DNA from: Rhodoligotrophos appendicifer
Lineage (GTDB): Bacteria; Pseudomonadota; Alphaproteobacteria; Rhizobiales; Im1
DNA: 64,000 nt
Assembly (NCBI RefSeq): GCF_007474605.1
Contig: NZ_VHKL01000009.1
Span: 1-64,000 of the forward strand
Direction: 5' to 3'
The position numbers and the translations under genes are program-made. The notes beneath the pieces were generated by a model. The model made no database searches and was not told the DNA's origin. It saw only the letters and a program-made list of their open reading frames with translations. Below are positions 32,825 through 42,311 of the stretch, in pieces; within the stretch, counting starts at the first letter, position 1; every line of letters starts with the position of its first letter.

Positions 32825-34348
32825 ATGATCAATGCAGGAGCGGCCGCCTTTGGCCGCGACATTCCCTCGACCCGCGAGCTGGCCGAGCTTGTGAACCATC
32901 CATTCCGTATGTTGGTCGACGGAAAGCTCGTGACCGCTGCCGATGGAGCGACCATCGAGACCTGGAATCCTGCGCTGGGCCGCAAGCTCACCGTAATCCC
33001 CGATGCCAGCCGCGACGACCTCGATCGTGCCGTCGCTTCTGCAAAAGCCGGGCAGCGGGACTGGAGGCGTCTGGCATATTCCGAGCGGCGGGCCGCCGTG
33101 CTGAAGCTCGCGGCGGCGCTTCGCGAGCACGCTCCTGTGCTTGGAGCCCTGGATTCGCTGGAGAGCGGGAACATCTATTCGGGCATGCGGGCCGATCCCG
33201 GCTATGCCGCGGAGGCAATCGAGTATCTCTGCGCCGTCGGCTACGAGCTCAAGGGAGAGGCCACGCAGCTCGATAACGGCCTCCATTACACGCGACGCGA
33301 GCCGTTCGGCGTCGTGGCGCGGCTGCTGCCGTTCAATCATCCCGCCTATGGATTCGGGGTGGCGGCTGCGGCTCCCCTGCTGGCCGGCAATGCGTTGATC
33401 ATGAAGCCGTCTCCTCATACGTCCCTGTCGGCCCTGCTGATTGGTGAGTTGGTCGCGGACATATTCCCGCCAGGCGTCCTGTCGATCCTGACGGGGTCCA
33501 ATGAAAGGGTGGCACTCCCGCTGGTCAGCCATCCGGGCATCGACCGCCTTTCGCTGGTGGGCAGCACCGAGGCGGGGCGCTCGGTCATGCGGGCCGCCGC
33601 CGAGAGGCTGGTGCCGCTGACCCTCGAGCTTGGCGGAAAGAATGCCCTGATCGTCTTCCCTGATGCCGACCTGGATCTGGCTGCGGACACAGCAATCGCG
33701 GGGATGAACTTCAGCTGGCAGGCCGCGTCCTGCGGCTCGACCTCTCGCATCCTGGTTCATTCCTCCGTCCGCCGTCCATTCGAGGCAAGACTCGTGGACC
33801 GCCTGCAGGCGCTCCGGGTCAGACCGCCTTTCGATCCCGAGGGCCAGATGGGATCGATCAGTTTCCAGGCCCTGTACGATCGTTGTCAGCATTATCTGGA
33901 GTCGGGCCGGCAGGAAGGCGCCTGCCTCGCCGTCGGCGGCGAACGCCCAAAGGGCAGAGACTTTGAGCAGGGTCTCTATCTCACGCCGGCGCTTTTCGTC
34001 GACACGACACCATCGATGCGGATTGCCCAGGACGAGATTTTCGGCCCCATCATCACCATGATCGACTGGACGGATTATGCCAGCATGATCCAGATCGCCA
34101 ATGGGGTCGCCGTGGGCCTGACCGCCGCGATCATGACGGAAGATCTGAACATGGTGCAGCAGGTCGAGCGAGACCTGGAGGTCGGCTATATCGAAGTGAA
34201 CGGCGCTGTATCCTGGGCGCTGGGATCCCCTTTCGGCGGAATCAAGTTGAGCGGCTTCGGGCGTGAGGGAAACCTTGAGGAGATCGAAAGCTATACGTAT
34301 TTGAAATCCGTCAACATCCGGCGGCGGCCCTCGCGGCTGCCTCTTTAG
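32825..34348 (+). CDS. aldehyde dehydrogenase (NAD(P)+-dependent)
   Basis: A 507-aa ALDH: oxyanion/NAD segment LLPFNHPAYGFGVAAAAPLL, Lys-Pro-Ser in LIMKPSPHTSL, GSTEAGRSV loop, catalytic Glu in PLTLELGGKNAL, catalytic Cys in WQAASCGSTSRILVH, and PFGGIKLSGFGREG near the end. The start at 32825 has AGGA four nt upstream. 32813 would be a TTG and 32822 is too close to the ribosome site. It is the first gene of a three-gene unit with two uncharacterised proteins. It would oxidise the aldehyde made by the GMC enzyme to an acid. Confidence 0.92.
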   Translation: MINAGAAAFGRDIPSTRELAELVNHPFRMLVDGKLVTAADGATIETWNPALGRKLTVIPDASRDDLDRAVASAKAGQRDWRRLAYSERRAAVLKLAAALREHAPVLGALDSLESGNIYSGMRADPGYAAEAIEYLCAVGYELKGEATQLDNGLHYTRREPFGVVARLLPFNHPAYGFGVAAAAPLLAGNALIMKPSPHTSLSALLIGELVADIFPPGVLSILTGSNERVALPLVSHPGIDRLSLVGSTEAGRSVMRAAAERLVPLTLELGGKNALIVFPDADLDLAADTAIAGMNFSWQAASCGSTSRILVHSSVRRPFEARLVDRLQALRVRPPFDPEGQMGSISFQALYDRCQHYLESGRQEGACLAVGGERPKGRDFEQGLYLTPALFVDTTPSMRIAQDEIFGPIITMIDWTDYASMIQIANGVAVGLTAAIMTEDLNMVQQVERDLEVGYIEVNGAVSWALGSPFGGIKLSGFGREGNLEEIESYTYLKSVNIRRRPSRLPL

Positions 34349-34370
34349 ATCCTGCTTAGCCGGCGAGACG

Positions 34371-36128
34371 ATGATGGAACTCGACCCCCGAATGCATTCG
34401 CAGCTTCACGTTATCTATGGCGAGGATCGCCTGGCAGCAATGCTGCCGCTTCTGCGCGATCCCGACGAGATCATGACGCCGGATGCCCTGAGCGCGATGA
34501 AATCCTGCGCCCTGAGCATCTCCAGGACGCTGCTGGACAAGATGGTGCAGGAGCGCTGGACGATCAGCCGGCGTGAGATCGAGACCGATCCCGTGGGCAA
34601 CGGCTTTGCCGTCTACGATCTCCAAGCCAACGGACATGAATTCACGCTTATCGTGCTCACATCCTGGGACGGCGAAGAAAAGCCTGGGCGCCGGATGGAT
34701 AAGACCGCGGACTTCCTTGCCTCGCTGACCCGGCAGCGCGCCGATGAAGCCCTCGTGAAACGCGAATTGGCAGCCATGGCGATTCCGCAATGGGGCGGCC
34801 GGACGGATGCAGCTTCCTACGGCTGGACGGCTGCGAATCGCAGTCCGCGGGCCTTCGAACATACAGTCGAGCGGCTGTCGGAGGGCCTTCAACCTGATCT
34901 CGATGAGCTGGCGCGCAATGGCGGCTACGTGATCCGCAACGCCGGCTTCTACGGCAATGGCCGAGCTGGGGCGGCGAGTTGGATCGGCATCGATTCGGAC
35001 CATCCTTTCGCGACGCCGTACCATATGGATCTTTTCCTGGTGTATATGTGGCGAGAGATCGGACTGGATTTTGTCGAAGCGATTGCCCGCCGCAGATCAC
35101 ATCAGGCCGTGGAGCTGTCGCCAGAAACTCGACTTTACATCGGGGTCGGAAATTCGTCCGGGCTGGGGATGACATGCGCTCTCGTCCGTTGGCCGCAATG
35201 GGTGAATATCTGGTGCCTCACCCGAGAACTCGCGCTGGCTTACGCGAAGACCGAGCCCCCCTCTTCGGTCGAGGTGCAACTGCCACTGCTGCGGGAGAAA
35301 CTGCAACGGGCGGTGCGCTATTACCGCGAGGTGGCAGGCCCCGAACATGGCCTGACGAGCCATGAGGAACTGGCCAGCGATCTGGAACTGCTTTTGGAAT
35401 CCTTGGAGGCGTGGGTCCGACGTCCGGGTGCCCCTTGTTGGCTTTCCCTCTGCGAAATGACAAAGAGCAGTCTCGGACCGGACGCTCTGGAGCAGCTCAA
35501 TGCCCTGCTCATCGACCTGTATCCGGCTGCGTCCCATCGGCTGCTGGCGCTGATCCCCCCGGCCATGCGGCAGCAGCGAAAAATCGATCCTCACATGACA
35601 GTGCAAGAGCTGCGTCTGCTCATCGAGAGGCATTATGCGTGGGCCATTCACCTGGATCGATCCGCGCCGGAACGGCGGTGGCATTTCTGGTATCATTCCG
35701 AAGAAGCTGGTGAGCAGCGACGTGGTGAACGATTTGTCGACTCCGGCGTCGAGTTCGAAACCTTCGTCGATGTCATCGGAGCGGTGCAACAGCTCTGGCA
35801 GCATCTGGACGGGCGTGCCGACGACGAGCTGGTTGCGCGCTTCGCCTTGCAGTTTCCCGACGACGCCTATGTGATTTCCCGCATCCAGTTCATGGCGGAC
35901 AAACCCTATGGGGAGATCCGTGGCAACCTCGTCGATCGCGAGTTTCTACCATTGAAGGTCATTCGCTTCCTGCTGACGATCTTTGGTTTTGAGAGCGGCA
36001 CGCCGAGAAGCTCGGCGTGGGTCCGAGGGGTGCTTCTGCAGGGTGCGCCCACGCCGACCGAGATCGCACGGGGGGAGATGCGCGACTGGATGATGCCGGT
36101 GAAGCCCGCAGCCGAGGCTCACGGCTGA
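34371..36128 (+). CDS. uncharacterised 585-aa protein, operon with aldehyde dehydrogenase
   Basis: Not recognised. It is a soluble protein with no signal peptide or membrane segments. Distinct segments include NGGYVIRNAGFYGNGRAG, DSDHPFATPYHMDLFLVYMW and RLYIGVGNSSGLGMTCALVR, a glycine-rich and Asn/His-rich middle (about residues 180-280) that could be an active site or ligand pocket. The C-terminal half is mostly helical and Trp-rich. The gene is full length, starts 22 nt after the aldehyde dehydrogenase and overlaps the following gene by one base (TGATG). Its job is probably tied to that dehydrogenase and its partner. Confidence 0.8.
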   Translation: MMELDPRMHSQLHVIYGEDRLAAMLPLLRDPDEIMTPDALSAMKSCALSISRTLLDKMVQERWTISRREIETDPVGNGFAVYDLQANGHEFTLIVLTSWDGEEKPGRRMDKTADFLASLTRQRADEALVKRELAAMAIPQWGGRTDAASYGWTAANRSPRAFEHTVERLSEGLQPDLDELARNGGYVIRNAGFYGNGRAGAASWIGIDSDHPFATPYHMDLFLVYMWREIGLDFVEAIARRRSHQAVELSPETRLYIGVGNSSGLGMTCALVRWPQWVNIWCLTRELALAYAKTEPPSSVEVQLPLLREKLQRAVRYYREVAGPEHGLTSHEELASDLELLLESLEAWVRRPGAPCWLSLCEMTKSSLGPDALEQLNALLIDLYPAASHRLLALIPPAMRQQRKIDPHMTVQELRLLIERHYAWAIHLDRSAPERRWHFWYHSEEAGEQRRGERFVDSGVEFETFVDVIGAVQQLWQHLDGRADDELVARFALQFPDDAYVISRIQFMADKPYGEIRGNLVDREFLPLKVIRFLLTIFGFESGTPRSSAWVRGVLLQGAPTPTEIARGEMRDWMMPVKPAAEAHG

Positions 36129-36925
36129 TGGAGATGATCGCTGTTTCCTATGCTGAACTGTTGCGGAACGGTGTTCACGCATTACGTGGCCTGGGATACT
36201 CGTTCTCGACGGCTGAGCGCGGTGCCCATACCTTGGCAGCGAGCCAGGCTGCCACGGGTACGGCTTTGAACGCGCTTCGGCTCATGGGGCAACAGCCTCG
36301 CGCTCCTCTTCCCAAGGCGGTCATCACGAAAGAACACGCATCCGGATGCCTGTCCATCGATGCCGGCGGGCGTTGCCTCCTCGAATTGGCTCCCCTGCTG
36401 TTGGATGCCCTGGTGGCAGACGCGAAGCGGTACGGTTGCGCAGAACTCATGGTGGAGAACTGCCGTGACATGCCGTTCGTCGTGGACTTCGCCGCCCGTT
36501 CGAGACACCTGACTGATGAGATCCTCTGCCTCTATCAGGGCGCGCTCGACGAAGCGGTCATGGGGGGATTTGCGACAGCGGGCGGCGCTGTCGTGGGGGG
36601 GCGGATGTCGGCCGCTGAGATGGCGCTGGCGCTGGCGGAGAGCAGCCGTTTCCCTGAGCGGGCTACAGAGTTCATCACGGCGCAGGGAACTCCCGGGCGG
36701 GTCGTGCTCTTGGCACAGGGCCAAGAGACTTCCCGAGGCCGCTCTCTCGCGGTGAAGTTCAGCCACACGGAAAACTGGCAGGATGCAGAGACCTGGCTGC
36801 CGTCGATCGATCGCGCCATCAAGGGCCAGCTCTTCGTCGCGCCGGAGGATTTTGCCTTCTTCATGCATTGCGTCGCCAAGGTCTGGGTCCCCACCTCCGA
36901 GCGTTCGCGTTCGCAGCAGGGATAG
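36128..36925 (+). CDS. uncharacterised 265-aa protein translationally coupled to the 585-aa protein
   Basis: Not securely recognised, and I cannot name the domain. Features: SYAELLRNGVHALRGLGYSF near the start (resembling the opening helix of malate/L-lactate-dehydrogenase-type proteins), CLSIDAGGRCLLELAPLLLD and YGCAELMVENCRDMPFVVDF in the middle, and GGAVVGGRMSAAEMALALAE. Soluble, no signal peptide. Its ATG overlaps the TGA of the preceding gene (TGATG at 36126-36130), so the two are made in a fixed ratio and may form a complex. Confidence 0.75.
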   Translation: MEMIAVSYAELLRNGVHALRGLGYSFSTAERGAHTLAASQAATGTALNALRLMGQQPRAPLPKAVITKEHASGCLSIDAGGRCLLELAPLLLDALVADAKRYGCAELMVENCRDMPFVVDFAARSRHLTDEILCLYQGALDEAVMGGFATAGGAVVGGRMSAAEMALALAESSRFPERATEFITAQGTPGRVVLLAQGQETSRGRSLAVKFSHTENWQDAETWLPSIDRAIKGQLFVAPEDFAFFMHCVAKVWVPTSERSRSQQG

Positions 36926-37237
36926 AAAAACCTTACCGCTTGGGGTGCCAAATTTCCGGCCACGCGTCACCGACTGAGATCACCACCGCGCTGCCTTTGC
37001 CGATCCCCCATCCCGCCAATCCGGCGGAGGCACGGGCACAGCACGACCTTATAGGTGCCGACAAGGATCGGAGGCCAGGCCTCCGTGTCGGTGCCCTCAC
37101 CTCTTTGGTTCGTCTTCTCCTGCGTTCCAAGCCGGAACGATGGCTCTCTTTTCGCGTTTTGCAGGACTCGACGTCCAGCCCCAGCACAGTGCTGACGGGA
37201 GCTGAACAGCCGCAACGTGCTCGAGAAGGCAAGCCCC
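36926..37237. other. 312-nt stretch with one strong hairpin, no gene seen
   Basis: It lies between the three-gene dehydrogenase unit and the YdeP-like gene. It contains the hairpin at 37058-37091 and, after it, room for the promoter of the oxidoreductase. I see no protein-like frame on either strand and no copy of the GntR motif found in the rest of the locus. Confidence 0.4.
37058..37091 (+). terminator. two-tier hairpin downstream of the dehydrogenase unit
   Basis: Outer arms CCGACA (37058-37063) and TGTCGG (37086-37091) enclose inner arms GGAGGCC (37070-37076) and GGCCTCC (37078-37084) around a single A. It is stable but lacks a U-tract and lies about 130 nt after the last stop. Confidence 0.5.
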
Positions 37238-39526
37238 ATGACGAAAAAGCAGATCGACGCAGAGGTCGTCCATTCCGACTCTCCGGCAGGAGGATGGGGC
37301 TCAGTTCGTGGCATCAGTCGCATCTTCGCCGCTGAACTCGACCGGCCGTCGGTTGGCAAGACCCTCATGCGTCAGAATAAGCCCGGCGGCTTCATGTGCG
37401 TGTCCTGCGCCTGGACCAAGCCTGCCGATCATCATCCCTTCGAATTCTGCGAGAATGGGGCAAAAGCCACGCTGTGGGAACAGACGACACGGCGCTGCAC
37501 GCCGGACTTCTTCGCAGAGCACACCGTGACGGAGCTCAGAGGCTGGAAAGACTACGATCTCGAACAACAGGGCCGGCTCACTCACCCGATGCGCTACGAT
37601 CGGCGCAGCGACACATATGTCCCGTGCAGCTGGGAGGAGGCGTTCGCCGAGATCGGCAGGGAGCTCCAGTCGCTGGACCCTCAAAAGACCGTCTTCTATG
37701 CGTCGGGGCGCGCCAGCCTGGAAACCTCCTATCTCTATGCCCTGTTTGCTCGTCTGTACGGCCACAACAATTTGCCCGACAGCTCCAACATGTGCCACGA
37801 GACGACCTCGGTGGGCTTGAAGAAGGTCATCGGTGCTCCCGTGGGGACGGTCGTGCTGAGCGATTTCAAGACATGCGACGCGATCTTCTTCTTCGGCCAG
37901 AACACGGGATCAAACAGCCCTCGGTTTCTTCATGATCTCCAGGCCTGCGTGCGCCGCGGCGTCAAGATCGTGACCTTCAATCCGGTCCGCGAAAAGGGTC
38001 TCGAGGTCTTCGTCAATCCTCAAGACATGTCGGAGATGCTGACTGGCAAGGAGACCGTGATCTCCTGCCAGTACCATCAGGTCAAAGCCGGAGGTGACAT
38101 CGCTGCGTTGATGGGCTTGTGCAAGCAGGTCCTTGCCGCGGAGGAGACAAGCTGGCGCGACCATAATCGGCACGTGCTCGACGTCGACTTCATCGAGACC
38201 CATACGGTGGGCTTCGAGGTCTTTGCACAGAAGCTGAAGCAAACATCCTGGGAGGACATCGAGGCGGCCTCCGGCCTCAGCCGCGAGGCCCTCGCCGAGG
38301 CGGCCCAGGTCTACATCGAGGCTAAGAACGTCATCGGCATCTACGGCATGGGCCTTACGCAGCACTTCCACGGGTTCGAAAACGTGGCGACCTTCATCAA
38401 TCTTCTGCTGATGAAGGGAAACATCGGACGAGAAGGCGCCGGAATCTCGCCGGTGCGCGGCCATTCCAATGTTCAGGGCCAGCGGACCGTGGGCATCAGT
38501 GAGAAGCCCGAGCTGGTTCCGCTGGATAAGCTCGCGACGCTTTTCAGCTTCGAGCCCCCACGCGAGAAAGGCATGAATACCGTCGAGGCCTGCGAAGCCT
38601 TGCGCCGGGGCGAGGTCGAAGCGTTCATTGGGTTGGGGGGAAATTTCATCCGCGCCATCCCGGACCGCGAGGCCATGGAAGCTGCGTGGACCAGCATGCG
38701 CCTGACGGTGCAGATCGCCACCAAACTCAATCGCAGCCACTTGGTCAATGGCGAGGTCGCCTATCTGTTGCCCTGCCTCGGACGGTCTGAAGAAGACGTT
38801 CAGGCGAGCGGTCCGCAGACGGTCACCATGGAAGACAGCCTGAGCTGCATTCACGGCTCCCTCGGCAAGGCAAAGCCCGCCAGCGATCAGCTGCTCTCGG
38901 AAGTGGCCATCGTGGCCGGATTGGCGAAGGCGACGCTGGCACCGAACCCCAAGGTGACATGGGACGCTTGGGTCGAGGATTACGGCACGATCCGCAATCT
39001 CATCGAGCAGACCTATCCCGACATGTTCCGCGACTTCAATGGGCGCCTGTTCACGCCGGGAGGGTTCTATCGCGGCAACAGCGCCCGAGAACGGCAATGG
39101 AAGACCGAGAGCGGCAAGGCGCAGTTCACCACGCCGGCCATGCTCTCCGCGATCGGTGTCGGGGATGCACCCGGACGCTACCGGCTGATCACCATGCGGA
39201 GCAATGACCAATTCAACACCACGATCTACGGCTATAGCGACCGCCTGCGGGGAATCGAGGGGACGCGGGACGTGCTGCTGATCAATCCAGCCGAAATGGC
39301 ACGCGCCGGGCTTGAACCTGGCCAAGTGGTCTCTCTCGTCAGCGATGCCGAGGATGACGTTCACCGCGAGGTCGGCGGTCTGACCGTCACCCCCTTCTCG
39401 CTGCCGGACAGATGTGTGGGTGCCTATTATCCGGAGATGAACCCGTTGGTCCCCCTCTGGTACCATGATCAGGCGTCCAAGACGCCCGCATCAAAAGGAG
39501 TACCGGTGCGCATCTTGGCGTCTTGA
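37238..39526 (+). CDS. FdhF/YdeP-family molybdopterin oxidoreductase
   Basis: A 762-aa large-subunit oxidoreductase of the DMSO reductase superfamily, YdeP branch. N-terminal cluster-binding region CVSCAWTKPADHHPFEFCEN shows three cysteines rather than four. Molybdopterin-binding segments include ASGRASLETSYLYALFARLY, NMCHETTSVGLK (possible metal-side Cys-His), GQNTGSNSPRF and the C-terminal swivel domain with RSNDQFNTTIYGYSDR. No signal peptide is seen, so it is cytoplasmic. It stands alone, without a maturation or electron-transfer partner in the window. The physiological reaction of YdeP proteins is not established. Confidence 0.88.
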   Translation: MTKKQIDAEVVHSDSPAGGWGSVRGISRIFAAELDRPSVGKTLMRQNKPGGFMCVSCAWTKPADHHPFEFCENGAKATLWEQTTRRCTPDFFAEHTVTELRGWKDYDLEQQGRLTHPMRYDRRSDTYVPCSWEEAFAEIGRELQSLDPQKTVFYASGRASLETSYLYALFARLYGHNNLPDSSNMCHETTSVGLKKVIGAPVGTVVLSDFKTCDAIFFFGQNTGSNSPRFLHDLQACVRRGVKIVTFNPVREKGLEVFVNPQDMSEMLTGKETVISCQYHQVKAGGDIAALMGLCKQVLAAEETSWRDHNRHVLDVDFIETHTVGFEVFAQKLKQTSWEDIEAASGLSREALAEAAQVYIEAKNVIGIYGMGLTQHFHGFENVATFINLLLMKGNIGREGAGISPVRGHSNVQGQRTVGISEKPELVPLDKLATLFSFEPPREKGMNTVEACEALRRGEVEAFIGLGGNFIRAIPDREAMEAAWTSMRLTVQIATKLNRSHLVNGEVAYLLPCLGRSEEDVQASGPQTVTMEDSLSCIHGSLGKAKPASDQLLSEVAIVAGLAKATLAPNPKVTWDAWVEDYGTIRNLIEQTYPDMFRDFNGRLFTPGGFYRGNSARERQWKTESGKAQFTTPAMLSAIGVGDAPGRYRLITMRSNDQFNTTIYGYSDRLRGIEGTRDVLLINPAEMARAGLEPGQVVSLVSDAEDDVHREVGGLTVTPFSLPDRCVGAYYPEMNPLVPLWYHDQASKTPASKGVPVRILAS

Positions 39527-39605
39527 GCACCACGGTCGAGACGAAGGCTTCGCAGTTCCCCTGGTGACCGCGTGCAGCTCGAACTGGCCCGTGCACTCGG
39601 CAGCA

Positions 39606-40613
39606 TCAATCACTCGCCCGCAGCGCGCTGGGGTTCATGCCTGTGGCATTGCGAAAGGCGCGGCTGAAGTTGGCCGGAGTGGAGTAACCAAGCTCCGCGG
39701 CGATACGGGTTATCGAGGCATCCGTGTGCTGGAGCAGCTCATGAGCGCGCCCTGCGCGGGCAGCATTCGCCAGGGTGCGGAAGTCCGTTCCCTCGCGATT
39801 CAACTCCCGCTGCAGGGTACGAATGCTGGTGTCCATCGCGCGGGCGGTGCTGTCGATGGACATCGAGCCGCCCCGGAGCTGAAGGCGGATGTGCTCCGAG
39901 ATGACGCCGAGCGTGTCGCGCGGGGCGGCGCCGCGCCGATCGCGCGCGACGTCGGCTATGCTGATGATCGGTCCCGCGGCTGGCGTCGAGCGTCGCGCAT
40001 CGAGCCAGTTCCGGTCGAATACGACGGTCATCATTGGTGCGTTGAAGACCACGGGACAGCGAAACATATCCTCGAAGGGCGCGGTCTGGCGCGGCCTAGG
40101 GATATCGAGCTCGATCCTCAGCGGGCGCCAGTTGGCCGACAGGAAGTGGCGGCAGACGCTTAACAGCGCACCCGCCGCGACGTTTGCGACGTGATGATAG
40201 CCGGTACGGCCCGCGAGCGCGAAGCCATAGCTGAAGCGGGCCTCGTCGCCGCGGATGTCGAGGGCCATCGTGTCGGCGTTGGAATGGTAGGCGAGCGCTT
40301 CGATCGCCCGGCCGATCGCCAAGCCGAGGGTTTCGGCCGCATAAATATACCGCCCATAGGTCCCGTAATTGGCGACGTCCATCTGTGGAGCCATCAGCAA
40401 GCCGAAATTCACTTCGCCGGCCGCATGGGCAGCCGTTTCGATGAACCTCAGCGCCGCCGCGTGGGGAATGAAGCAGCTTTCGCCTTCAATCGTCTCGAGA
40501 TCAACGCCGGCGGCTCGCACAGCCTGCGCCAGCGTGCGCTCACCCAACTCGCGGCGAATGAGCTGAGGGAGACCACTCACTGTCAGATTCGAAATGACCG
40601 GCGTCGTGAGCAT
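39606..40613 (-). CDS. AraC-family transcriptional regulator
   Basis: A 335-aa AraC regulator of the Arabinose_bd (OruR/ArgR-like) type: N-terminal domain about residues 20-200 and a C-terminal double HTH (TARAMDTSIRTLQRELNREG; ITRIAAELGYSTPANFSRAF). It lies convergently to the YdeP-like gene and divergently to the first DUF1254 gene with a 213-nt gap, so the DUF1254 pair is its most likely target. Confidence 0.9.
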   Translation of the reverse strand: MLTTPVISNLTVSGLPQLIRRELGERTLAQAVRAAGVDLETIEGESCFIPHAAALRFIETAAHAAGEVNFGLLMAPQMDVANYGTYGRYIYAAETLGLAIGRAIEALAYHSNADTMALDIRGDEARFSYGFALAGRTGYHHVANVAAGALLSVCRHFLSANWRPLRIELDIPRPRQTAPFEDMFRCPVVFNAPMMTVVFDRNWLDARRSTPAAGPIISIADVARDRRGAAPRDTLGVISEHIRLQLRGGSMSIDSTARAMDTSIRTLQRELNREGTDFRTLANAARAGRAHELLQHTDASITRIAAELGYSTPANFSRAFRNATGMNPSALRASD

Positions 40614-40826
40614 TCTCGTTACCCTCGAAGCAATTTGTTAGACTTGGCGCAAAATGAGTGGTGACACAACGCCGTGCAGTTCAATGGTGTCGCGATCGAC
40701 TGCGCAGGAAGACATACGATCGGTCTGAATTGGCCGCTTGTGTTGTCAATCATCGGAGGTCGCGCAGCCCCCTCTGCTGCCTTTGCGCGCCAGAACGCAA
40801 GCAGCGACCCGGAAGGAAGTGTTCAG

Positions 40827-42260
40827 ATGCTTACGAAACGCGACCTGCTTCGCTCGGCTGCGGCATTCGCCGCTGGTCTTGCACTTGCGAAGCCAAGCAG
40901 TCTCATGGCGAAGGGCTATCCAGACATCATCGAGGCCAAGGACATCGCCGAGGAGGGCTTCATCTACGGTCTGCCGATCGTGATGAACTACGGCATCATG
41001 TACGAATTCGCCATTGACAAGAGCTCGGGTCAGTTCAAGGCGCCGTTCAATCAGATCAAGAACTTATCCCACGTCGCGACCTATGAAGATACGGCCGTCG
41101 TCACGCCGAACAGCGACACGCCCTATTCGATCTTGTGGGTGGACCTCAGGGCGGAGCCGATGGTGCTCTCGGTCCCGGCGGTGGACCCGAAGCGCTACTA
41201 TGCTGTCCAGCTCATCGACGGCAACGCGTTCAATTACGGATATATCGGCAGTCGCGCCACGGGGAGCGAGGCTGGCGACTACATGGTCGCCGGACCGGAC
41301 TGGACGGGGGCAACCCCCGCCGGGGTCAGCAACGTGTTCCGGTCGACCACGCAGTTTTCGTTCGTGCTCTACCGCACCCAACTTTTCGATCCGGGCGACA
41401 TCGACAACGTGATGAAGGTGCAGGCCGGTTATGAGGCCCAGCCGCTTTCCGCCTATCTGAAGCAGCCGGCGCCGCCCGCCTCGCCGCCTGCTAATTTCCC
41501 GAAGATCGACAAGGAACTCGCGAAGACGAATTTCTTCGACTATCTCGATTTCTGCTTGCAGTTCGCGCCGGCGCTCGACAGCGAGCGGGATATCCGCGCG
41601 AAGCTTGCGCGCATCGGTGTCGGGCCTGGAAAGACTTTCAACTTCAAGGACCTGCCCCTTGAGCACAAGGCGGAAATTCTCGTCGGAATGAAGCAAGGCG
41701 AGCGAAAAATCGACGAGGCCGTCGCGAAGGGCGGCGTATCGCTCAACGGATGGCAGGTCAATTCCTTCTTTGGCAATGCCGCATTCTACAATGGCGACTG
41801 GCTGAAACGCGCCGCCGGCGCCAAGGCGGGCATCTACGGCAACGATTCAGTCGAGGCGGTCTATCCGATCACGCGGGTCGATGATGCCGGCAAGACCCTC
41901 GACGGCGCCCAGCACAATTACACGCTGACCTTCCCGGCCGACCAATTGCCGCCGGTCAACGCCTTCTGGTCGGTGACGATGTATGACGGCAAGACGCAGC
42001 TGCTGATCAAAAATCCGATCAATCGCTATCTGATCAACTCGCCGATGCTGCCGACCATGAAGAAGAACGCCGACGGGTCGCTGACGCTGTACATCCAGCA
42101 CACATCTCCGGGTGCGGACAAGGAAGCGAACTGGCTGCCGGCTCCGGACGGCCCGATCTACATGGTCATGCGGCTCTACTGGCCGAAAACCGAAGCACCC
42201 TCGATTCTGCCGATCGGCACGGGAGCATGGCAGCCGCCCGGTATCACTGTGGCGCAATAA
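40827..42260 (+). CDS. DUF1254/DUF1214-domain protein, exported
   Basis: A 477-aa protein with an N-terminal export signal MLTKRDLLRSAAAFAAGLAL (Tat-like, with Lys-Arg instead of Arg-Arg). DUF1254 region from about residue 60 (VVTPNSDTPYSILWVDLRAE, VPAVDPKRYYAVQLIDGNAF) and DUF1214 C-terminal region (PPVNAFWSVTMYDG, DGSLTLYIQHTSPG). Function of this family is not established. Start 40827 has GGAAGGA upstream. The 51 codons before it are not protein-like. It pairs with a second DUF1254 protein 51 nt downstream. Confidence 0.85.
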   Translation: MLTKRDLLRSAAAFAAGLALAKPSSLMAKGYPDIIEAKDIAEEGFIYGLPIVMNYGIMYEFAIDKSSGQFKAPFNQIKNLSHVATYEDTAVVTPNSDTPYSILWVDLRAEPMVLSVPAVDPKRYYAVQLIDGNAFNYGYIGSRATGSEAGDYMVAGPDWTGATPAGVSNVFRSTTQFSFVLYRTQLFDPGDIDNVMKVQAGYEAQPLSAYLKQPAPPASPPANFPKIDKELAKTNFFDYLDFCLQFAPALDSERDIRAKLARIGVGPGKTFNFKDLPLEHKAEILVGMKQGERKIDEAVAKGGVSLNGWQVNSFFGNAAFYNGDWLKRAAGAKAGIYGNDSVEAVYPITRVDDAGKTLDGAQHNYTLTFPADQLPPVNAFWSVTMYDGKTQLLIKNPINRYLINSPMLPTMKKNADGSLTLYIQHTSPGADKEANWLPAPDGPIYMVMRLYWPKTEAPSILPIGTGAWQPPGITVAQ

Positions 42261-42311
42261 GGATTGCAAACTTGCTGAGGCGTGGCGGCGGATGTCGATG
42301 AGGAGAAAGCG

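Noticed and set aside
37910-39466. 518-codon minus-strand frame
   Set aside because: It is the complement of the YdeP-like gene, with no family features and no ribosome site.
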